Source of the DNA: Cryptomeria japonica
Taxonomy: Eukaryota > Streptophyta > Pinopsida > Cupressales > Cupressaceae
Reading direction: 5' to 3'
NCBI RefSeq assembly: GCF_030272615.1
Contig: NC_081410.1
Span: forward strand, 140,893,349 to 140,957,348
Length of the DNA: 64,000 nucleotides
The position numbers and the translations under genes were made by a program. Positions within the stretch are counted from its first letter, which is position 1; every line of letters starts with the position of its first letter. The notes beneath the pieces were generated by a model. It had not been told where the DNA came from. It ran no database searches and was given only the letters and a program-made list of their open reading frames with translations. Positions 22,226 through 33,294 of the stretch are shown one piece after another.

Positions 22226-22890
22226 AATCCAATAAGAATGTACTGCTAAAATTAGCATCTTCATATGCTGGATTCAGTACTGGTGTAGTTTTGATTGTCT
22301 TCACAAAAACCCTCCTTCAATCTTCAAATGATGTATGCGTGTATAGCTCTGCTTATTGTCACATATACCTTCACACAATCCTTTTTCGCATTCCGCACTT
22401 GATCTTACAAATAAGATCTTACATTTATACCATGACCTAAGACCAATTTTAGTAGGTCGGCTCTACAAGATATTACAATAAAATTAATTTACATATCAAT
22501 TAATACCCGATGCAATAACCGATTCAATATGTCGGCTTAATGCATTTATAACAATAATAAGTCATCTCCATAGCGTGCCATGCTGATCTGGAAAAGATAA
22601 ACCTGGTAGTGTAACCTGGACCTATTTGCTGGTAACATCAAACATACTAATGTACCAATAAACAAAACTCCAAGAAAAAGTGTCCACACAATGTCTTCGA
22701 CATAACCAAGTGTTTTCCATATCATTCCAAGTGCCGGTGATCATTATATCTTGCCGGTGTACCAGATATCGGTGACTATGATTGAGTCACTTGCTTGCCG
22801 GTGAATGTTACTAATTCTCCAAAGTGCCAGAGTTGATAAGTGTTTAGTAGGTGTTGACATCAATGACAAAACCATACCAAAATACCAATA
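22226..22890 (-). repeat. Copia-2 5' LTR, second part
   Basis: It resumes with AATCC and follows the left LTR to its end. Near the terminus it has 13 extra bases relative to 10560-10572, a partial duplication of ATACCAA, and its outermost TG has become TA on the minus strand. Confidence 0.9.
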
Positions 22891-22895
22891 CTAAA

Positions 22896-23655
22896 AGGAG
22901 AAATGGAGAGCATTGGGAAAGACCTTGAGAAGTGTCAAAATGAGCTCAAGGTAAGGATCCTGTATGATGGCCACACTGAGGCCTTGGACAAAATGCTGAG
23001 TAAACAAAAACACACCAAGGATACTGGAGGATTAGGATATGCTACCGGTGAATGCTCCACAAGTGAGGATGTCTCTCACAAGGACATTCAGTTTGTCTAC
23101 TCTAATGGATATAACAAGGTTCAAACCTTCACATTCCAAAGTGCACCAAGAAAGAAGGTTGACCTAGCTACAATTGATGAGGATTTGAGGCTAAAAATAA
23201 AGATTGGTGCTTTAAGAAGAAACAATGAAAATCCTAAAGGAAAGGGAAAGTTGAGAGAAGATGGGCTCACCGGAAACAAGAATGCAAGAAAGCAGTCTAA
23301 GAGATTCCCCACCGGTGGAAGACAAAGAGATGCAACACCCGAAAGAAGTAGAAGTGGAGAAGCCAAACCAATCAGATCACCTCATGTTTGGCAAAATGAA
23401 TTTTTAAGTAATATGTCTCCATTCTTTGGTTACTATTTTTCTTGTAAAGGATATGGCCATAGGGCAGAGGAATGCAAAATTATGTCTGGGAATAGAAAAA
23501 GTGATCTTCCTAGGAACAACAATTCAGTTTATAGAAGATGTAATACATCTAAGCATAGAACATCAGAATGTAGAAACTTGCACAAGCCCACTCTCGGTTA
23601 TCCTAACCAGAGTCCATTTGCTACCTCAAGAAATATAAATTATATATGTTATAAC
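22896..23655 (+). pseudogene. Copia-1 gag, middle part with zinc knuckles
   Basis: It continues the frame broken at 752. Visible are the end of the coiled coil (MESIGKDLEKCQNELK), the conserved GLGY block after LDKMLSKQKHTKD, a basic Lys/Arg-rich region with S-R-S-like patches, and two degenerate CCHC knuckles: YFSCKGYGHRAEEC and YRRCNTSKHRTSEC. A third begins (YICYN) and is split by solo LTR B1. There is no stop for about 250 codons, so this part is better preserved than 1-752. Confidence 0.88.
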
Positions 23656-25403
23656 TGATGAATAATGATGAATAGTAAGTACTCAACAGATACTGAGAGC
23701 GGGGGGGGGGGGGGGTGAATCAGTTTAGACAAAAACTTCCTTAAACCACTATGACTGCAAAGACTATACTAACTGGTAAATAGTATCATCGATCTAAATT
23801 AGGGCACTACCGGTAAAATACAGTGAGACTGTGAAACACATAAACCAGTAACACTTAGATCTTCACACAACCTAATATCTCATTTCCACTTCACCCATAT
23901 GCTTAGACAAGTAATACATCATTAGAAATATAATTATCACTAGATCAACATGCTTTACCACTTGACAGAAAACACTAAGACATCACATGAAAAAGCATCA
24001 CACATAACACACTGATTTTTCACGTGGAAACCCAACTGGGAAAAATCACAGCGTGTCTAATAATTGGTATCAAGGCACTACTGGTAACACACAGTATGAC
24101 TATGAAAGACATAAAATGGTTCATCTAGATCATCTTCAGACCTAACATCTCATATCAACTTCACCCATATGCTTAAGAAAGTAAAACATCAGAAATACAA
24201 TGACCATTGATCGACTTGCATTACCGCTTAATAGAAAACACTAAGACATCACATGAAAAAGCATCACACATAACACATTGATTTTTCACATGGAAACCCA
24301 AATGGAAAAACCACGGTGGGGATGAATACCCACAAGTTGTTCTTTGAACTCTTCAGAAGTCCACTTTGTTAAGAGCCTAGTCAAGTTAAGGACTTTACAA
24401 TAGGTTCTACTAGGAATCGATCCTGCTAGGGATCACTCGGTTAAGGGATGGCTAAATACCCAGTTAAAGGTTACCTCGCAAGAGGATTTGAAGAACTCAA
24501 TGAATTTGAGTCACCCTGTTAAAGGATTTATAGAAAGCTTGTTAAAGCTACCTGGTTAAGGGATTTTCCAACTACTGAAATGGTTAGAAGTCAACAGGTA
24601 ATACACTGATCTGATAACAACACTAAAATGCCAAGGCAGATCCACTTTAGTTCCTTTACTTCTACAATCAAATTCTACAGGTATCAACACACTTCTCCAG
24701 TCTAGCAAGAGTCAAGTATCTCTTCACTTGGATACACACAAAACATTTGCCAACAACTTCACAATGCAAATCATCATTGACCTTATAGGAAATAGATAGG
24801 TTGGTAGCATAAACCCTAAACCCTAAACAATTAGGTTATCAATACAGTTGGTCCAATCCTGACCATTCAAACACATTGCATTGAATAAAATAGTCTTGAA
24901 CAAATCTCAAGACGTTCTCCATCGTTCGTTCGTTACCACTTCTAGAAGATGATAACCCATCACACGTTCTCCACTGTTTACTGAGACTTCACACATTACC
25001 AAGGTAGATAGGATCACTCTTCTTCATGCAAGATCCTCAAGGAAATCCTTTACACGCACAAGGCTGGCATGGCAACATGATCCGATCTTCATTTCAATGC
25101 TAACCCATCATAGGATGTCATCGGTTGAATCACATAGACTTGAAATGCATCAATCGAAAACCCTGAAGCTGAGACTACCAACCGGTAGTCATACCAAATG
25201 AAACCCCAATACAAAACTTTCCACATACCGGTTCACTTGAACAAACATACTGCTTCAGTTTTTCACATATATCGATTCACATCATCATACCGGTTCTCTT
25301 GCCAGTTTGCTTACTTCAATATACCAGTTCATACTTTAGCATATTGACATCAATGACAACATATAGTATCATCATGTCATCAAACTCTGCACATATGTCA
25401 ACA
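23656..25403 (-). mobile_element. Solo LTR B1 (1748 bp) in Copia-1 gag
   Basis: ATAAC duplicates at 23651-23655 and 25404-25408. On the plus strand it runs TGATGAATAATG to ATGTCAACA; in element orientation it starts TGTTGACATATG. It holds a run of 15 G at 23701-23715 and is longer than its relatives because of an internal duplication. Confidence 0.9.
23780..24330. repeat. Tandem duplication inside solo LTR B1
   Basis: About 23795-24055 and 24065-24325 share the order ATGCTTA, ACACTAAGACATCACATGAA, AAGCATCACACATAACACA and CACGTGGAAACCCAA, with considerable divergence. The other three family-B copies have this segment once. Confidence 0.75.
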
Positions 25404-25408
25404 ATAAC

Positions 25409-25825
25409 AGCAATGGATCTGGCCATAAAAGTAATGTGTGCAGGAAGAAAAAGTTTCATGCACATGGCAGTCGAAATAACAACTATGCCCAAAGGAGAGA
25501 TGATCCTGCAAGATCAAGAAGTCAGTTGAAACTGGTAGAGAGTTACAATGGCATGACCATGAGAAGAAGATCAAACTAGTCTGATAGAAGTTCTTCCAAT
25601 CATCTAGTTGGGATGAGTGTAGTATGCTTCGATGGCAATGTAACTTGTCATACTGCAGAATCTATTAATGTAAAGACCTATCATCAAAAGAAGATGAGAC
25701 CTGATCCAAAGGCTACAAATGAGAAGAGGAGGGAGTCCAAGCAGGTGTGGAGGAAGAAGGAAGATAACATGACCATGGACCGACACTATGTACTCAATGC
25801 ACATGTGATATCTCCTAAAGTTTAA
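25409..25825 (+). pseudogene. Copia-1 gag, C-terminal part
   Basis: After the ATAAC duplication the frame completes the third knuckle (CYN-SNGSGHKSNVC, second Cys now Ser). A fourth knuckle-like array (CFDGNVTCHTAESI) is recognisable only by spacing. A Lys-rich tail ending near KQVWRKKED resembles the end of Copia gag. Stops occur near 25580 and at 25823. Confidence 0.75.
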
Positions 25826-27135
25826 AGGAGATGCAGATCCTTAGGGGGAGCTATATGTTGATCAGATCATTCACCCCCATATGTTGAGAAGGACAAAGGA
25901 AAGGATGGGAAATCACCAACATGATGAAAAAGACAAGATAAAATAATGTGTGCAATTGATATCTTGGCTACACATTCACATGAGTGAGATGGATCATAGC
26001 TACAAGTGTCAAAGTGGGATGTGACACCAGAAGGAGAGTCAGTGGATAAAGTATACTGGTAGAGATACTAAATTGGTAAAGTAAACCGACAAGTGGAGTA
26101 TGTTGTCGGTAGGGACGATTACTAGTATAAAGAATATGTGGGTCAATATGTTCTGGTTGTGTTGTAGTGGCTCTGGTGGCTTGGTCAGATGAGTTTATGT
26201 CTCTAATGATGTAAAAAGTTGTCCTAAATGACAATGTGTTGGACCAATAGTGGATCCCATGCGCATGACACATCATGATGTCAACCGGTGTGAGTGTTGA
26301 CATGTGTTAATGTGACTTGGCATTGTGGTCAGGTATATTTATGTCACAAAGATGGGATGGATGTCATGGAAGTGAAAGACCACCAACATGTATAGATGCT
26401 CACTTCCATCGGTACAAAGTAAAGTTTGGGATACCGGTTTAGGACTTGATAAAAATTGAAGATTAGAGGGTTGTGATTCAGGGGGAGTTCATAGTCATAT
26501 CTTGTGGTTGGTGCCTAATACACTTGACACAGGAGGAAATCAAGTATCATTGTTGCTGCACTGTGGACCGATATACAGGGAGATGTAAGTTACCCGCACA
26601 AGAGAACATGCATTTGGTATTAGAGGAGATACAATTGGTATTAGTGTTAGCTTCAACACTTGGTATCAATATTTTGGGGTCAAAATGGCTTCTGCATATC
26701 AAGGGGAGATGATGTAGTTTTACCGGTAGGTATGGTGTATTCACTGACACATGGGTCTTGAATTGGTTTCAATATTGTATATGCATATATCTCAGATCTA
26801 CATATACACTTGGTTGTTGGGAAATTGGTGCTAGTTGGTGGTTGTGATCTCCATCTCAAGTGTTGTGACTTGAGAAAATGTAACAAATTATGGTTGAAGG
26901 AGGAGGAGAATCCCATAGAGAAAAAGGGGCTAAACCAATCTGTCAGTACCCGATAGACACAGAGAGGAGTGAAACCTTGATAGTACCCTTTTCTATTGTT
27001 GTCAAAGGGGGAGAGAGATTATGTAGTATGCCACATACTACATGTGTGGGAATCCATGAATCACACAAAGGGGGAGAGAGAATATGTACTATGTTGGATA
27101 CTACATGTGTTGACATCAATGCCAAAGGGGGAGAT
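25826..27135 (+). other. Copia-1 3' internal region, no pol, multiple polypurine tracts
   Basis: Between the gag stop and the 3' LTR I see no protease, integrase, RT or RNase H, so this copy lacks pol. Purine tracts of the form CAAAGGGGGAGAGA at 27003-27016 and 27066-27079, and AAAGGGGGAGAT at 27124-27135, head repeats of about 60 bp that also share ACTACATGTGT. Weaker tracts lie near 25845, 26477 and 26699. The last one abuts the LTR. Confidence 0.75.
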
Positions 27136-29501
27136 TGTTGGCATTGTGTTGTCATTGATGTCAACCGGTATAGCATGATCAGTGTGGGAGATTGAAGTGT
27201 ATTGGTGACATTGATGTCAGGCTAGTATTGCAGGTCACCGGTACACAAGTCAGTGTTGGCATGTGTTGTAGACATGCATTGCAGACCAATATGGTATGAT
27301 GACCGATAAGTAATGTGTTGGCTTTCAGTGGTTTCCAACCAGAATGTTACAAGAATCACATTAACACCAGAGATGAAGCATGTTAAATCCACCGGTAAGA
27401 GTTGGATTTTATACAATAGGACTCCCACCAGATGAAGAGATGAGTTATAAAGAATGTGCTACTTCAGTAAGCAAGGATGTCATATGGAAAATCTACTAGG
27501 TCATATGTCAAGTTGAAGATGCATCTACTCCTTAGGGATGTCACATTAATACAAATAAGTGACATATATCCTTTCCCACCAGTAAGTGGTAGTGCCTTGC
27601 TTATCCCAGATTTACTTGGCATACATCATGACTCTCCGGGATAAGACTGCCAGAGAAGGCCAAGGTAGGTGATTGGATGCACACACCGAATGACCAAGTG
27701 GAAAATGAGAAAGCCTCCAGAGTGTGAGATCAAAGATGAACACTAGATCAGTGTGTGAAGACATGATGTGCTACCAGGATAGAGAAGGAAGAGTTAAGAT
27801 GATGAGTTTTCCTTCCCGGCAAACCAGTTGAGAAGAGAACCAATCAAATGAAAATGAGGCTTTGCAGTTGCACACATGGAGTTACCAGTATGTAGATGGA
27901 AAGTGGTGTTGCCACAGATGCATAATAGATGGAGATAGTTGGATTAAAGATATCATGCACACTACCACTTTGAAGGGAAAAAATGCAAATTGGTAAACAA
28001 GGAGAATACTGACATACAACCAAGTAGACAGAGAGACAAAGGTGAAGTGCTCTCAGTCTGATGAAGATGCACATGATGTGTCATCCAAGATTGTTGTTGA
28101 AGACCGACAGGATTGATGATCGGGATGACAAGATCCACTGGCACAAGGAAGGAGAAGGCAAGAAGGTTAACCTGTAGGCAAAGAGGGACCGATTGTATGA
28201 AGCATACACTGGTTGTGTGATATTGGTCGGTGACCATGTTGGTTTGACATAGTGAGCTAAGGTGGATGTTGACAAAGGTGCTAAGGGAAGACATACCAGT
28301 AGGGTTACTAGAGAACCGGTAGGGTTAGATTTCTGGTAGGTGTGCACCAATTGAGTGTTTGGTCAGTGATCTTGTCTGAATTATCACAAAGGTCTAAGCT
28401 GAGATGGATATCGACAGGGATGCCACATGCAGTTGAGGTGGAAAGTTTGCAGAGGTTGGTAAAGTGTCGTCACAATGAGGTTGTTACAAAGTTGGTCAAC
28501 ATTTAATGTTGACTGTGACTGTTATGGGTTGAGTTGCAGCGGGTTGAGTTATAGAGGGTAGGACGTATTTGATCAGATCCATGGAGTGCACTAATCGATG
28601 CAGGATGTTTGGATAGAAATCGAAGTTGGTAAAGAAAATCATTGAACCATTTATGGCGTTTGACATATGCAGGTCAAAATATAGGATTTTGTTTGCTAAA
28701 CTTAGTAAATGTGTATTGGAAGCCATGAGATTGGCCGAGCTTGATTGATCTGTTATAGGTGATCAATTTCTGGAAGGAGATCTGATTAGATTTGATGTTC
28801 CTCGTGATCAATGGGAGAAACCCTAAGGCACCAAGTTTGAATGTTGCTTTTGGTGGGAATGTCTTATCATAAATATGCAGGCTGAAGACAAAATTTGTTG
28901 TTCCCTTAGAGAGAGATGCTGCCAAGTAATGCCAAAGGCCAAATAGAGAAGTAGATGAAGAGTGATATCTGTAGAGGGTCATAGAGATCGAGCAAAAGGG
29001 AGACAACTCGTGATAGGTTTTAGCAGAGGTTTTGCCGGTAAGGTTAAAGCAACTAGCAAGCTGCAAGAGAGTGTATGTGAATCCAACTGGAAATGCTAGA
29101 ACCAACTAGTAGAAAGTAGAGAGTGTTGAAGTGTAGAGAAAGTGAAGAGGAGATTTGACAGAGAAAAAGAAGAAGAAAGGTAACTGGTAGAATTGATTCG
29201 ATAAGGTAGCAGCAGAAGAGTGTAGCAGAGAGCAGAAGATAGTGATCTAACAAAAAGATGAAGAGAGGTAGAGTGACAGGAAGAGTAGAGAACCGGTAAG
29301 GTAGAGAAGGGGTGATACCGATAGAGAGATTATATGCAGTGGTTACAAGATTCACTTGTAACAGGTTATTACTCTTGTAATTGATAATGATTCTTTGAAG
29401 ATCACCGATTTGGTGCTTGGTGTAGGGATTGTAGCCCATAAACTGCAGGAGTGGTACTCCTTGGTTGTTGCCCTAAATGTTGTAACTGAAGTTTTTCATT
29501 G
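27136..29501 (+). repeat. Copia-1 3' LTR, first part
   Basis: It starts TGTTGGCATTGTG directly after the polypurine tract. It has scattered ACCGGT palindromes (near 27171, 27236, 27398, 28314 and 29291). No coding. It is interrupted by Gypsy-2 at the CATTG site and ends at 48994. Confidence 0.85.
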
Positions 29502-30171
29502 TGGTGCAGAGCACATTTCATTTCACAGCTAATTTTCAAGCACATGGTGTTGTCTACTGGTTCATTTATGTTGTAATTGTGGGTTGGACCAATGATGAAC
29601 CTTGATGTAACTAAATGCCTATTTTGTATGGTCAACAATCTCTCAGGTGAGCATATAAACCTAGAGGTCTATTAGGCCATGAAGGCTTGGAATTTGGATT
29701 TTGTCAAAGTTAGTATGTCTAGGATGTTGTCTTAGGTGTTGGAGTCAATAATAACCTTGGTTGTGTTTCCATAAGGTCTAGGTAGTTAATAACCGGTGTT
29801 CTAAAATTGCAAAATGTTACATTTGTTGTCAAGCAACTTTTCAAAGTTGCCGGTAGGATGGCAACTACTTCTCCAATGGTCTTAACTATTCTAAAGGGTT
29901 ATGGACATTGGAAGAAGTTTATATATATGTGGACAACCATAGGAATGCATGTCGAAGGTTTTGTAAAGTTTGGTGGAGAAAGTGAATAAGACAAATTTGA
30001 TTTTGCTATACAAATATTTTTTGTACGAATCATACAGAGTGTGAGAATTTCTGATGAAGTTTTGATTTGGTTAGGAATAACTCTGAAACACCTTTCTAAT
30101 GCACCAGGTCTGACCTCTCAAGGTAAAGTTTAGTATAAGTTACAAACGTTTAAATTTCTGCAGGTTGAAAC
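29502..30171 (+). repeat. Gypsy-2 5' LTR, first part
   Basis: Matches 43663-44330. Split after GAAAC by Copia-3. Confidence 0.92.
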
Positions 30172-31357
30172 TATTACTATTTACTAGGTTGTCATTAGTT
30201 TTATGTCCAAAGTCATTCTATATACTTTAGTCAGTTATTACTATCAAAATATTCAGTCAGTATGCACAGAGTAGTCGGTTATATAAGTTACAAGTCACAG
30301 AGTTTAGTATACACTGAGCTGTCTACCGAGTAACGTTCTATAACTACCGAGCAACAAAGATGGTATACTGAGTTCATACACACCGAGTAAAACGTGTTAC
30401 TAGATTCATTGAACCTAGACACATATGTGGAAACGTGTTACAAAGATCGAGGAACAAGGAACTGTTAACACATTGGAAATTGCACTTAAGATTTTGTATT
30501 ATTTTGAGAACATCTATCCAATGAAATAATTTTGTATGGTTATTCATTTAATGAATCATGTTTGTAAGATCGAAGCATGAACAAGATCACCATTACAAGA
30601 GATCTATTTATACAACATGAATTGAGGATCAAATATGTGTGTGAAGCAAGACATAGGTGAAAAGCAAAATCATGGGAAAGCACTGAGTGTTATGATTGTT
30701 ACGATTAACAGAGATTTTCAGAGGTCACCGAGAAGGATTTTAGAGAACAGTCAAGGAATAGAGTAAATAGATAGGTTTACCGAATTAATTTATGATTTAT
30801 TGAGGTATGGTATAAGCAAGGTAATTTCATTTTGAGTACATAGAATCTGCTATAACATTTCAGATGTGAAGTTGCAGATATTTTGTAAGATTTTGATTGT
30901 AATATTTTGAGTTGTAAGAGAAACCTTTAACAGGGTAAAAGACTCTAACAAAGTCTATAAATTTTAAAGCCTTTAACCAGGTGCAACATTTAGAATAAGT
31001 GTTGTAAAATCCTTTAGCAAGGTAGATCTAAAGATATTGATACTCCTAATAGGGCAAGCTATCAGAAATAGCTAAACATGTAGCTCTAATCGAGCAACCT
31101 TTATTATTGCAGTAGTGAAGTTGTGGGTGCCATCCCCACTGCAGTTTTTCTCTCTAACAAGGAGTTTCTGCGTAACCAAAATATATGTGTTATGGAGTGA
31201 ATCATGTATGAATGTTATTTATATGTTTTAGCATTATATTATGTTTCAGTAATATTCAATTTATGCTTAACAATAAAGTTATTGTTAAAGAAAAGATTTG
31301 AAGTACTGATTCACCCCTCCCGTCTTAGTACATTAGCTTTCCATATTGGGCCTAACA
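30172..31357 (+). repeat. Copia-3 5' LTR (1186 bp)
   Basis: TATTACTATT (TG mutated to TA) to GGGCCTAACA. It carries the TGATTCACCCCTCC motif near its end and TATTTATA near 30604, conserved at 37405. Confidence 0.93.
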
Positions 31358-31358
31358 A

Positions 31359-31371
31359 TTGGTATCAGAGC
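31359..31371 (+). other. Copia-3 primer-binding site
   Basis: TTGGTATCAGAGC, complementary to initiator tRNA-Met, one base after the LTR. Confidence 0.9.
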
Positions 31372-31419
31372 TTTAATCTTGGAAAAGGGTTTAAATGCCT
31401 AAAGAGAAAGATCTTATCA

Positions 31420-32772
31420 ATGGAATGCTACAAACAATTTCAGAGAATTGTGAATCTTCAAAATGAATTGGATCATGCTAATCAAGTGATTGCTGACATG
31501 CAGAAACAAATGCAAAGATCACTGAAAGTTAGAAGAAGATTGTCTGATGATTTGCAGGACTCTCAAGAGGTGGTGGAACAAATTGAGACATCATCTGAGA
31601 ACAGTATATCTGAAGAGACTGAAGAAATGATTGGAGCATTGAAAGAAAAGAACAAAGCACTAACTGATCAGCTAAAAGCAATGAAAAGAGAACATGAACA
31701 TTTCAACACACAGATGATTGAAAATCTTGATGCATTGAGGACAACCGAGGATAACATAAGAGATATAGAAAGAGCAAAACAACAGCTTGAAGCATTAGTG
31801 TCTGAAAAGAATGATGAAATCACAAGGATGACTAGAATTCAAAGTAATCTATCTGATCAATTGGGTTATGCACATCATGAAGCAAATCCAAAGGAAAATG
31901 AGAATCAAGCATTGAAACTTGGAATATCAAGATTGACCGATGAACTTGAAGCAGAAAAGAAGTCAAAAGAAACACTAAAGAAAAGTTATGAAGCATCAAG
32001 GATGTTGGATGAGCAACTAACTACAAGAAGACCCAACAAAGATGTAGGACTCGGTTACAAAGGAAAAGACTCTACCGAGAAGGGAATCCACACTACCAAG
32101 AGAGGAGAATCATCAAAGCAAGATGGAAACAAGAAGAACATCAAAGGAAAGAAGCCTATTTGCAACTACTATGGAAAACAAGGACATACTACCAACATGT
32201 GCCAAATTAGAAAAGGTAAGCAACTGAATGTCACTAGGTCTAATGGTTATTGTAACAATTGCAATAAGTATGATCATACATCTAATCAATGTAGGACTAA
32301 GTCTGTTAGCAATTATTAGAAGGCAAAATTCAAAGGGTTTTGTAAAAACTGCAATAGACATGGACACAATACCAAGAAGTGTTGTTTTAAGCAGAAGAAC
32401 TATATGTGGTCTGCACATCGAGCAAATACTAGAAGCTATTGAACTCACACAGATCCTAATCGACAATATACTGTAGTACCATGGGATTATAATACAAGGA
32501 TATGGTGTGAATGTTGTGAAAGATATGGACATATAAGTGCCAACTGCTTTATAAGGTTTGGAATGAACAACCAAAGATCATGGAGAAATCCTGGTATGGC
32601 ATGTTTTCATTGTCACAAAGTTGGACACTTGGCTAGAGATTGCAGAGATCAACCTAGAGGAGATATTGAAGAAATAAAAAGCAAATTCCAAATGATTTGG
32701 AAGAAGAAGGAAATTATGTCAAATGAAGAAAGCACCTTACCTACCGAGTTAGGTGCATCTATTCCAAATTAA
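31420..32772 (+). pseudogene. Copia-3 gag: long coiled coil and five zinc knuckles
   Basis: One frame of about 450 codons with stops at 32317 and 32440. Residues 1-210 are a nearly continuous coiled coil rich in Glu, Lys and Leu (LQNELDHANQVIADMQ, LTDELEAEKKSKETLKK). A GLGY block follows at about 225, as in Copia-1 gag. Then come five CCHC arrays: CNYYGKQGHTTNMC (second Cys lost), CNNCNKYDHTSNQC, CKNCNRHGHNTKKC, CECCERYGHISANC and CFHCHKVGHLARDC. Most Copia gags have one. An upstream ATG at 31395 opens another frame (MPKEKDLINGMLQ), so the original start may lie there with a frameshift; I use 31420 because that frame is continuous. I see no UBN2 domain. Confidence 0.85.
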
Positions 32773-33294
32773 TTGGTAAAGGTATGAAGGGACTGCATTC
32801 TCTTAAGGTTAAATCTTAACAGTTCCTATTTTATCATGTACTTAATTAAAAACTTGCATAGCTAAGATGCATTAGCAAGTTTGAAATTTTACCAAGTCTT
32901 TTGGAGCACTAGTCAAGTCGGTAAATGCAGGAAGTCTGGCTACTCAGTAAAAGAAAAAAAAGTAAACCGGTTTAGAGGAACCGAGTGCATTTAATGTTTT
33001 CTAACCTAATTGCATGGAGCTCGGTAAGGTAAAATGTGTACTTAAAGCTTTTTGCGTGGTCATTTTACACTTACCAAGTTTTCAGAAAGCAGAGCAAAGC
33101 GATTCAAACGCGATCAAATCTCTTCTGAAGCGAAATTCAAGGTATTTATATCAATCACAACGCACTGTCAAGCAAGTTAACAGATCATATCAATTGTGAA
33201 TATCTGTTTTATATTTACTAAGTGGAAAGCGTCTTCTAGTTAAAAGATTTCAAACCCTAAGGCTCTTTTCGTTAGTGATTATCCAAATTTTCTA
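32773..33294 (+). other. Copia-3 spacer between gag and ORF2
   Basis: About 520 bp, AT-rich, without a supported ORF. Pol would normally begin here. Confidence 0.6.

Larger units (their letters stand above)
753..22890 (-). mobile_element. Copia-2, full-length Copia retrotransposon inserted in Copia-1 gag
   Basis: The target-site duplication CTAAA lies at 748-752 and 22891-22895. The left (3') LTR starts TGCTAGG and the right (5') LTR starts TGTTAGG on the plus strand. Without insertions the LTRs are about 1043 and 1057 bp. A primer-binding site complementary to initiator tRNA-Met lies beside the right LTR (18861-18873), and a polypurine tract lies beside the left LTR (10573-10584). The gene order gag-PR-IN-RT-RH on the minus strand defines Copia. 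Three later insertions (Gypsy-1, FB-LTR, LARD-1) expanded about 7.7 kb to 22 kb. Confidence 0.93.

Noticed and set aside
23701-23715. Run of 15 G, possible G-quadruplex
   Set aside because: An unbroken G run is probably slippage at the LTR poly-C motif and is length-unreliable; similar shorter runs occur in all related LTRs.
24806-24832. Telomere-like CCCTAAA repeats, also near 46038, 54803 and 57019
   Set aside because: Only two units, at the same relative place in each family-B LTR, so part of the LTR and not interstitial telomere DNA.
27844-29638. Minus-strand ORFs of 60-143 codons in the Copia-1 LTR
   Set aside because: No domain, no shared frame among them; antisense to an LTR.
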